A stretch of DNA of 47,418 nucleotides, from the IMG/VR virus record IMGVR_UViG_3300030328_001509, positions 1 to 47,418 of that record. The stretch is one strand, 5' to 3'. The position numbers and the translations under genes were made by a program. This DNA is from a virus. Within the stretch, counting starts at the first letter, position 1. Each line of letters starts with the position of its first letter. The notes under the pieces are model-generated. The model was not told where the DNA came from and searched no databases. It saw only the letters and a program-made list of their open reading frames with translations. Of the stretch, positions 22,757-30,100 are shown piece after piece.

Positions 22757-23296
22757 ATGGCTATAACTGGAACAAAAGTGAAAACCAACACTTCCAATAA
22801 AAATTGGTTTGTAAATCAATGTCGTATTGTTGAAGCAGAACAAATTGATTCACAATACAACGACTGTAGTATTAGATTAAAACTAGAAGATAAAGACAAT
22901 GGATATAATTACACTACATTTATCAATCAGAACTTTGAAAAAGATGTGAATGGTATTGTAACTGGAATGGCATTTCCAGAAGATTTAAACACTCTTTATC
23001 TTGCGTCTGGAAAAGATATAAATGTATCTGATGTAGGCGAAGTCAATGTTGATGTATTAATTGATGGTGAAGTTGCTGTTATAAATTATGCAGCTAATGG
23101 TAAATACAAAAGAGCTACATGGGGTGTAGTATCTAATCCTAATGATACAGATGAGTTAGAAAAGAAATTTATGGCTCAGATAGCAAAAGGATATCCTAAA
23201 AACTATCAAAACCCACAAGAAACAATGGTTGAAGAAATGCTTGGTAATAGAGAACCAGCAAAGAAAACTGAAACTGTTGATGACCTTCCTTTCTAA
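22757..23296 (+). CDS. Single-stranded DNA-binding protein (179 aa)
   Basis: The protein (179 residues) starts 0 bases after the preceding TAA. Its body is OB-fold-like (RLKLEDKDNGYNYTTFINQNF; KDINVSDVGEVNVDVLIDGEVAVINYAANGKYKRATW). It ends in the acidic tip ETVDDLPF, the typical SSB C-terminal tail that contacts replication partners. It would coat ssDNA for the helicase and annealing protein. Its stop overlaps the next ATG (TAATG). An ERF-SSB-helicase order is typical of a phage replication cassette. Confidence 0.75.
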   Translation: MAITGTKVKTNTSNKNWFVNQCRIVEAEQIDSQYNDCSIRLKLEDKDNGYNYTTFINQNFEKDVNGIVTGMAFPEDLNTLYLASGKDINVSDVGEVNVDVLIDGEVAVINYAANGKYKRATWGVVSNPNDTDELEKKFMAQIAKGYPKNYQNPQETMVEEMLGNREPAKKTETVDDLPF

Positions 23297-23556
23297 TGAC
23301 TGCAGAAGGTATAATATTAAGATGGATTGACAGTAGAGCTAATTCTTCTGACCCTTGGTTTGCTTCCTATGATTTGGAAGCTGAAGTACCAGTATACGGA
23401 AGATTAGCTCATCAAAAAGTACATACCCCAAGTACTTATTCTAGGGCGTTTAGAAAAATTCGTGAAAGTAATACTTTAATGCGTTTAGGTCTAGAATTAG
23501 AAGAAACTGTTATCCCAACAACAAAGGTTAAAGGATGGAAAATAAAGAGACTATAA
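23296..23556 (+). CDS. Small protein before primase-helicase (86 aa)
   Basis: An 86-residue protein starting in the TAATG overlap with ssb. RLAHQKVHTPSTYSRAFRKIRESNTLMRLGLELEETVIPTTKVKGWKIKRL resembles a winged-helix: a helix-turn-helix like TPSTYSRAFRKIRE and a following wing. DNA binding is therefore plausible. It overlaps the helicase gene by 22 bases. It may be a replication accessory or helicase loader; no family match is certain. Confidence 0.55.
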   Translation: MTAEGIILRWIDSRANSSDPWFASYDLEAEVPVYGRLAHQKVHTPSTYSRAFRKIRESNTLMRLGLELEETVIPTTKVKGWKIKRL

Positions 23557-25322
23557 TTGAAATTATCAATGGTAGTGTCTCTAATAGAAATCGTATAGGT
23601 ACCATCGATGAATTTAATAAGTTAGTTAAAAGTAATGCGTGGAATGGTGAGATGTATCGCAGCTATTATAGCTTTGATGAAACACTAAGTCAACACATGG
23701 AAGTTAACAGAACAGTTAAAGGATTCGATGGTTTAACCTATTTAGATTCTATTATATTAGATGTAGACAAAGGCAATATTGCCGATGATGCATTCCAACC
23801 TTATCTGTTGCAATGTCTAGAAGAAATTACAGATTTAGGCATTGACAAATCTCACGTGAATATATGGTTTAGTGGTAATGGATATCATGTAGAACTATTA
23901 AATGTATTTGGCTTTCAACCTAGTAGATTATTACACGAAAAAGTAAAACTTACTATGAAAGAACATTTATCATTTGCAGATAGTATATTTGATAAAACAC
24001 GTATCATTAGAGCACCATGGAGTTTAAACAAAAAGACAGGACTATATAAAGTGTTTATTCCATATAGTCTTATCTGGAATCTGAAGTATGATGATGTTAA
24101 AAACATGGCTACAGATTATAAATCATATAAACACTGGAAAGAAGATGGTTGGTACGACACATTAAATGTTGATAAAGAAGTAGAACCGTACTTACAGAAC
24201 TTAATTGTTTCTACATCACAAGCAGTTAGCACTGGTGGATACAAAAGTAAAGATACTACGTCAGTAGTTACTTGTATGCAACACGCTTTCAATGAAGGAC
24301 CAATAGAAGGACAACGTAATATGAAAATGATGCGTATGTCTAGCACCTACAAAAGAGCAGGTGTTCCTTATGTAGTTGCCTTAAATGGTATGCTGCAATG
24401 GTCTAATGGTACTATGGATGATGAAGAAATAATTAGAACTGTAAGTAATGTATTTGATGGTAATTATCAATATGGCTGCAATGATGTAATTATGTCTGAA
24501 TATTGCGACCCAAAGTGTATTCATTTCAAAAGAAAAGATTATACGTTGGATATCAAGAATGTAGAAGATATGACTAAATCATTAGTAGAATATTTGAAAA
24601 ATGATATTACCAAAAAGTCAATTAATATGGCTGATATATTTAACTGCCAAGACTATATTATAAAACCAGGGGAATTAGTTGTATTTTCTGGTGATACTGG
24701 TATGGGTAAATCTGCATTTGTACAAAATGTAGTAGTAGGAGCACTTAAAGATACATTGTTCTTATCATTAGAGATGAATGAATTTCTAACATTTAGAAGA
24801 TTTGTTCAAATAGCTAATAAGAAAACTGAAGGATGGGTAATAGACCAAGTAACGTCTAATCCAGACATATCGTTTGAAGAACAATTAGGTCATATACAAG
24901 TAATGACAATAGCACCAGAAATAGAAGCTATTAAGAAGGTGATTGCTACGCATGAACCTAACATCTTAGTAGTAGATACTACTGATGAGGTGCACGTTGA
25001 TAGGGTAGAGTCTGAAATACAAAGACAAAACATTATCATTGGTGCATTAAAAGAAATGGCACAGAAACATAATATAATTATTATAGCTGTGCATCACGTT
25101 AACAAGATATCTGCAGCAGGTAACACCATAGCATTGCATTCATTGAAAGGTAGTACTAATGTTGTACAGAAAGCAGATAAAGTAATTATGGTTAAAGGTA
25201 ATCGTGATGAAAAAGCTAGAGTTATAGCTAGTGAGAAATCAAGAGATGATGGCAAATTTGAAATGACAGCACTCTTTGATTACGAAACGATGACTTTTAG
25301 GCAAGTTGATTGGAGTCAATAA
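23535..25322 (+). CDS. Fused archaeo-eukaryotic-type primase and DnaB-like helicase (595 aa)
   Basis: This 595-residue protein combines two domains. Residues 66-180 look like an archaeo-eukaryotic primase (AEP) core: LDVDKG with D76 and D78, SGNGYHVE at 113-120 (H118), and TRIIRAPWSLNKKTGLYKVFIP at 155-176, the three motifs of the AEP fold. Cysteines C247, C315, C324 and C328 follow in a helical region like a metal or iron-sulphur site of PriL-type domains. Residues 380-585 are a RecA-like helicase: Walker A GDTGMGKS (386-393), SLEMN, Walker B ILVVDTTDE (D481), AVHHVNK and the LKGS...KADKVIMV and EKSRDD motifs of DnaB-type helicases. It would prime and unwind at the fork. No TOPRIM is seen. 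Confidence 0.85.
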   Translation: MENKETIIEIINGSVSNRNRIGTIDEFNKLVKSNAWNGEMYRSYYSFDETLSQHMEVNRTVKGFDGLTYLDSIILDVDKGNIADDAFQPYLLQCLEEITDLGIDKSHVNIWFSGNGYHVELLNVFGFQPSRLLHEKVKLTMKEHLSFADSIFDKTRIIRAPWSLNKKTGLYKVFIPYSLIWNLKYDDVKNMATDYKSYKHWKEDGWYDTLNVDKEVEPYLQNLIVSTSQAVSTGGYKSKDTTSVVTCMQHAFNEGPIEGQRNMKMMRMSSTYKRAGVPYVVALNGMLQWSNGTMDDEEIIRTVSNVFDGNYQYGCNDVIMSEYCDPKCIHFKRKDYTLDIKNVEDMTKSLVEYLKNDITKKSINMADIFNCQDYIIKPGELVVFSGDTGMGKSAFVQNVVVGALKDTLFLSLEMNEFLTFRRFVQIANKKTEGWVIDQVTSNPDISFEEQLGHIQVMTIAPEIEAIKKVIATHEPNILVVDTTDEVHVDRVESEIQRQNIIIGALKEMAQKHNIIIIAVHHVNKISAAGNTIALHSLKGSTNVVQKADKVIMVKGNRDEKARVIASEKSRDDGKFEMTALFDYETMTFRQVDWSQ

Positions 25323-25504
25323 TGATAAGATTGGACACAGTGAATAACTCTAATATAATAATGCAACGTATTACATTATTATATTTATTCCAATTTGGTG
25401 TATCATTCCAAGAAGAGGAAGGACAGCATTTTTGTATTATATTTGCTGTAGGACCTATTGAGTTAAACTTTACATTGAGGTTATGGAATGGCACACAGAA
25501 ATAA
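25322..25504 (+). CDS. Small protein downstream of primase-helicase (60 aa)
   Basis: Starts in the TAATG overlap with the helicase stop (25322) and overlaps the following nuclease by 17 bases, so it is probably co-translated. MIRLDTVNNSNIIMQRITLLYLFQFGVSFQEEEGQHFCIIFAVGPIELNFTLRLWNGTQK is strand-rich and mildly hydrophobic. An upstream in-frame ATG at 25310 lies inside the helicase and is less likely. No family is recognised. Confidence 0.5.
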   Translation: MIRLDTVNNSNIIMQRITLLYLFQFGVSFQEEEGQHFCIIFAVGPIELNFTLRLWNGTQK

Positions 25505-25820
25505 AATACGTGGTAACAACCTAGAACGTGAGATTGTTAACGCAGCTAAAGAGGAAGGGCTCTCTGCAAAGAGGGCCTATGCCTCTGATGGTAGGTCACT
25601 AGGATTTAGTGAAGTCGTTGATTGTCTTGTTGAGGATTGGACCATACAAGCAAAACGTAGAAAGAAAATAGCACAATGGTTATACCCAGATTACCATGGC
25701 GATGATGTAGATGCGGTGGTAACAAGGATGGATAGGAAAGAAGCGTTAATTATAATGCCTCTTGGAAAATGGATAAAAATGATGAAGGAGATAAAAGATG
25801 GCGAAAGTAAAACTAAGTAA
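25488..25820 (+). CDS. PD-(D/E)XK nuclease, resolvase-like (110 aa)
   Basis: This 110-residue protein has the PD-(D/E)XK layout of archaeal-type Holliday-junction resolvases: NNLEREIVNAAKEEG with E13/E15, KRAYASDGRSLGFSEVVDCLVEDW with D45, and IQAKRRKK with Q54 and K56. The DGRSLGF...VDxLV...Q-A-K order matches that family. It would resolve branched DNA before packaging or assist replication. The last part (MDRKEALIIMPLGKWIKMMKEI) is a helix. Overlaps its neighbours by 17 and 23 bases. The position after the replicative helicase supports the call. Confidence 0.7.
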   Translation: MAHRNKIRGNNLEREIVNAAKEEGLSAKRAYASDGRSLGFSEVVDCLVEDWTIQAKRRKKIAQWLYPDYHGDDVDAVVTRMDRKEALIIMPLGKWIKMMKEIKDGESKTK

Positions 25821-26040
25821 AGAAGAAATAGAAATGGTTTTAAAAGCTTTGGCTAATATAATAACTATAAAACATAGGTATAGTGGAATTAATGTAGATT
25901 TAGATACAGATGTTTTAAGACAAGTATTACATAAGCTAGAAAATCCTTTTATGGTAGATTATAATAAACAAAATAAAATTATAAGAGGATTAGAAGATAA
26001 ACAACCCAGAATAGGGAATTGTGAGTGTTGCGATGACTAA
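25798..26040 (+). CDS. Unknown small protein with terminal cysteines (80 aa)
   Basis: An 80-residue helical protein (MAKVKLSKEEIEMVLKALANIITIKHRYSGINVDLDTDVLRQVLHKLENPF...) ending GNCECCDD. It overlaps the resolvase-like gene by 23 bases and shares its opening helix with the next small protein (KEEIEMVLKAL here, KEELLIMRSAL there), suggesting a tandem duplication. Terminal C-x-C-C could bind a metal or form disulphides. No function is known. Confidence 0.6.
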   Translation: MAKVKLSKEEIEMVLKALANIITIKHRYSGINVDLDTDVLRQVLHKLENPFMVDYNKQNKIIRGLEDKQPRIGNCECCDD

Positions 26041-26176
26041 ATTTACTAAAGAAGAGTTATTGATAATGAGGTCTGCATTGCTTAATTTCAAGAAAGCACC
26101 TTGGGTATCACCAGGTGAGCATAAGATTATTAAGAAAATGTTAGAGAAAATTCACGAACTATTTGAAGAAGAATAA
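26033..26176 (+). CDS. Small helical protein, possible paralogue of preceding gene (47 aa)
   Basis: A 47-codon frame (MTKFTKEELLIMRSALLNFKKAPWVSPGEHKIIKKMLEKIHELFEEE) starting 8 bases inside the end of the previous gene. The layout, K-E-E-L...L then a P/G-containing turn then a second helix ending in acids, parallels the preceding 80-residue protein. It is followed by the structured leader of groES. No family is known; the similarity suggests small paralogues. Confidence 0.55.
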   Translation: MTKFTKEELLIMRSALLNFKKAPWVSPGEHKIIKKMLEKIHELFEEE

Positions 26177-26180
26177 TAAT

Positions 26181-26307
26181 TATTCCCCCTCAACTATTAA
26201 CACGCTTTAAAAGGAAGCGGGTGGTGAAAATCCATTCTTACCTTTAAAGCAAATACATCTTGGTTGGCACTGAATGTATATGATATATTAACAATAGAGG
26301 GGGAATA
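26181..26307 (+). promoter_or_regulatory. Multibranch RNA leader before groES gene
   Basis: TATTCCCCCTC (26181-26191) pairs perfectly with GAGGGGGAATA (26297-26307), 11 bp. Inside, GCTTTAAAAGG (26204-26214) pairs with CCTTTAAAGC (26241-26250), 10 bp with one bulged A, and ATACAT pairs with ATGTAT (26253-26258 with 26274-26279). This makes a three-way junction directly after the preceding stop. The AGTAAGGAG site and ATG (26321) follow 1 base after. It may regulate GroES production or process the message. No class I know fits. Confidence 0.6.
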
Positions 26308-26320
26308 GTAAGGAGACAAT

Positions 26321-26569
26321 ATGAAACCATTAAGAAATGAAGTTGTAATTAAGCAGCAATCTAAAGACAATAAAACAGAAGCTGGTATTATATTAACAAC
26401 CGATGAAGTAATAAAAGAAAATGTTGGTGTAGTTACTGCAAAAGGTAAAGATGCCGATGAAGTAGAAATAGGAGATAAAGTATTGTTTGGTCCAGGATTT
26501 GTAGTCCAAGACATAGATAAGCAAGAAGTTTTGTTTATGAGTCAAGACAATATACTTTGTGTTCTGTAA
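26321..26569 (+). CDS. groES: GroES-like co-chaperonin (82 aa)
   Basis: This 82-residue protein matches the Cpn10 family: MKPLRNEVVIKQQSKDNKTEAGIILTTDE has the N-terminal strand and the mobile loop (TEAGI near residues 21-25) that contacts GroEL, and GVVTAKGKDADEVEIGDKVLFGPG (about 46-67) is the conserved GVV.. GDxVLF core. It is slightly shorter than the usual 95-97. No GroEL gene is seen, so it would work with host GroEL to help fold phage proteins such as capsid, as phage T4 gp31 and RB49 CocO do. A structured leader precedes it. Confidence 0.9.
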   Translation: MKPLRNEVVIKQQSKDNKTEAGIILTTDEVIKENVGVVTAKGKDADEVEIGDKVLFGPGFVVQDIDKQEVLFMSQDNILCVL

Positions 26570-26946
26570 TGGATTATAATTCTGATTTCCAGTATGATTT
26601 AAAATTTGGTCAAGAAGGAGAAACTGAAATAGCTGCATTATTAAATGATTGCAATGTTGAAGTTAAACGTGACAGACAAACTCAAAAGACTGGTAATGTA
26701 TACATAGAATACGAATCAAGAGGTAAAGCATCTGGTATTGCAACTACTAAAGCTGATAAATGGGCTTATATATTGCAAGATGGTTGTATTTTAATTGTAA
26801 ACACAGAATTATTAAAAAAAGCATTGCGATATCTAATTAAAGCTAGACTTTGTGTTAAAGGTATGCCTGGCGGTGATAACAATACATCGTTAGGTGTGCT
26901 AGTAAGTGTAGAAAGATTAATGGAAGGAATAAGGAGTGTCAAATGA
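26569..26946 (+). CDS. PD-(D/E)XK endonuclease-like protein (125 aa)
   Basis: The start is taken at 26569 (TAATG overlap with groES) rather than the in-frame ATG at 26557 inside groES. The protein has GQEGETEIAALLNDCNVEVKRDRQTQKTGNVYIEYESRGKASGIATTKADKW: E17/E20, E31-V-K33, and TGN.[FY]IEY..RG..SGI.T...W, the pattern of a phage PD-(D/E)XK endonuclease family. The C-terminal half is helical and basic. It is the second nuclease of the block. It may degrade host DNA or process replicative intermediates. Confidence 0.7.
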   Translation: MDYNSDFQYDLKFGQEGETEIAALLNDCNVEVKRDRQTQKTGNVYIEYESRGKASGIATTKADKWAYILQDGCILIVNTELLKKALRYLIKARLCVKGMPGGDNNTSLGVLVSVERLMEGIRSVK

Positions 26947-27083
26947 AAGATGATAAAACCTGGAGTTTAACCAAAGAATATGAATTAAATAAAAATAATT
27001 ACATATTTACCGATAAATTTCCATTAAAACGCATATTATCTGATTTATCTAAAGAAAATGACAAATTAAAGAAAAAAAGATGA
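26943..27083 (+). CDS. Last early-block protein (46 aa)
   Basis: A 46-codon frame (MKDDKTWSLTKEYELNKNNYIFTDKFPLKRILSDLSKENDKLKKKR) starting in the ATGA overlap with the nuclease gene. Basic C-terminus, helical. It is the last gene of the rightward block, and its stop is followed 6 bases later by an 11-bp stem. No function is seen. Confidence 0.5.
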   Translation: MKDDKTWSLTKEYELNKNNYIFTDKFPLKRILSDLSKENDKLKKKR

Positions 27084-27088
27084 CGAGA

Positions 27089-27154
27089 ATAGGGCTATAC
27101 GGCGATAAAATATATTTTTGATATAAAGTATCGTCACTCCTTTTATAGTCCTAT
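27089..27154. terminator. Convergent stem between early and late blocks
   Basis: ATAGGGCTATA (27089-27099) pairs with TATAGTCCTAT (27144-27154), 11 pairs with one wobble, and inside it GGCGATA (27101-27107) pairs with TATCGTC (27129-27135), 7 pairs with one wobble. It lies 30 bases before the end of the giant leftward gene and just after the last rightward gene, so it could stop transcription from both sides. No long U-tract is present on either strand, though the stem is A/T-flanked. Confidence 0.6.
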
Positions 27155-27183
27155 ATCGTTTGAATTAGAGGGTAAAACCTATA

Positions 27184-30100
27184 TTAATCGTCATTTTCAT
27201 TCTGTTTTCTAAGTTCTGCTAGTATATCCTCTAATTCTTCCTGTTTAAAGTAATCTCTAGAGTATGCATGAACTTTATGAAGCGGCAATCCTGTTAAAAA
27301 GTCTGGAGCCATAGCTGGAGACTTGATAGTTCTATAAATATCTTTACTTAATCTACCAAATGGGAAATATGTATGAAATTGATAATTCCAGAATTTATCA
27401 TAATTACCATTAATCATTGCAGTTAATGGTGGTAATATAAATCTACTTACTGGTGGTGTAACGATAGCTAATGGTGCTAGTGATGGATGAGGGTATTGAC
27501 TAAAGAATGCTCTATCTTTCATTTCTTCATCACCAAATATTAATTCAGAAGTATCTTGCATCCAAGACATAGGTGGTGATAAAGCATATTCAAATATAGA
27601 TGATGCAAATATATTAGCCATAGCTAATGCAAATACATCTGCTGTAAATTGATTATTAGCTCTTTTTTTCTTTACTTCGTTGTTCCATATTTTTTGATTA
27701 GCACCTTGACTATATATGTCTATTCTTCTACCAATACTATTCCAGGCGTAAGGATGGAAACGTGTCATAATTCTACCTAGATTAGTGTTGGAAAAATTAG
27801 GTCTTTGAGTTGCGTGATAAACAAACTGTGATGCTTTTACAGATTTTCTAGCAATGTTTAATATAATAGGGTCATTAAAAGCCATGTCTTTTGTAATTTC
27901 TGGTCCTAGTATTTGTCTTGCATTAATAATAGAAGCTAATGCAGTTCTGGTTCTTAATATCATTTCAGATTTTTTCATAAAAAATGAACCAACATCAGTC
28001 AAACCTTCTACAACACCAAGTTCTTTAATAGCTTCTCCCATTGTTCTTGAATGTAATGCAGCTGCTTCTTTATCACTCATATTTAAATAGTTATTACCTT
28101 TAGCGTCTTTTTCTCCAAGTATTTTTCTAACTATTAAATCTCTAATACGACCTCTATCTACTTGTGCTTTCTTTTGACTGTAATAACCTTCAGTAACAAG
28201 ACCATCTTCAATAAAACCTTCTCTAAATAACCAGTCTATAATATCATTATAACTTTGTATTTCAACTTTTTTTCTTCTACCTTGCGCATCTACAGTGTAA
28301 TAGAAAGAACCTTTTAAGAAAACATTGTTTAATAACCATGCTTCGTTGTTAGCTTTTCTAAATGCAGACCATCCTTCGTCTACAATGGTATTTGAGAAAC
28401 CTCCATAAAAATTAGTAATAGCCGATTTAGGGTGTGATAATAAAGATACCATTTCAAATTTACCTTCTAATTCACTCCAAGCTTTTGCTTTACGTACTAA
28501 CCAATATCTTCTAGCTGTTCCACTTTTAGGTGCATCTTTTAATATATTACCACCAAAAGCATCATTAATTCTTTCAAAAAATCCTACTACAGATTCATCA
28601 CTAAATACATCATAAGCAGTATTAAATCTACCTATTTTGTTTATATTCTCTGGTTGTAATATTTCTTTCAAATTGTTTTTTCTAATATTTAATATAGCAT
28701 TTGATTTTTTTGCAGAGTCTGTTATTGCATCTACTTGTGCTTTTTGTGCTTTTGTTAAACCAAAATTGACATCAACTAAATCTAAAAATCTTAAATCTGG
28801 ATTACTTAAATGACGTTTCTCTTTCATTTTTTTTCTATCTAAACCTGAGTCTATATAAGCTTGAATTAACATAGCTTCACCTTTTTTAATACCATGAAGG
28901 TTAAAATTACGCAATGAAGGAAATCCATTGTTATTACTAAATACATCTAATATGTATGAATGCCATTGTTTATTTAAATCCATTCCTTCTTTATCTTTAC
29001 CAAAAGGATTTTTTTCTAAAAATTGGTCTGCAATAAGTTTTAATTTTATGTTTTGTACTTGTCTTACCCAGCTGCTATATGTTGCTTGTAAATAACGTTC
29101 TGTAGCACTAAAATCTGTTCTCCAACCTGGAAGTTCATCTACGCTTCTAGAGTTCACAATGTTTCTATTGCTATTATCTACTTGTATTTCAGGTCTAGTA
29201 TTTAATAAACGTAAACTAGACTCTTCACCTATAGAGAGTTCAAGGTCAACACCAGTTATCATTTCTTTGTCATAAAATTCTTTATAAAATGTTTTTGTTA
29301 ATGCTATAGCAACATCTTTACTAATTAAACCTGCTTCATATTCTATTCTAATACCGCTTGGTAATTTTTCAACTACAAATTTTTCACCATTTTTTCCTAT
29401 TACTTCATTTATTTTTGATTCTATTTTCTTTTTAATATGTTCTTTATTTACATCTCTTAAACCTTGGAAATCCATACCTCCAATATGTGGAACATAACTA
29501 TCTACTTCTCCAGTTTTTTCGTTTATAAATCTACCTAAACCTATTCTAGTATTTATATTATGTAATTCATTAATTCTTTTTAAAACTGTTTGTATGCTTT
29601 CTGCTTTACCATTTACAGTAATTCTAGGTTTTTCAAATTCTTTTTTACTCAATTCTTTATTAAAGTTTACATCAGGAAAATGTGTTTTTAACATATCTTT
29701 TACTAATAAATTATGTTCTATAAAACGTGCATCTGCTACGGAAAATGTTTCTCTTAATATTTGTTCTACATTACCTGGACCTAAATCTAAAATACCTTTA
29801 AAAATAGCATCTATTTTTTTGACATCTGACATAATACCATTTTTGTCGAACAATAAACTTTTTAATTCATTAACTTCTGCTTTAATTATATTGGAAGTAT
29901 TATTTTCTACTTTACTCAAATCAACACGTTCATTTTCTGGTATATTATACTTATCTACTTCAAAACCTGCTTGTTTTAATTTTCTACGTATTCTTGGACC
30001 CTTACTTACAATTACATCATTGTAAACTTTAGTCATAATTTCTGTATATCTTTGATTCATTAAATCTAAAACTTCGTATGGTCCTACTTTTTTTGTTTTA

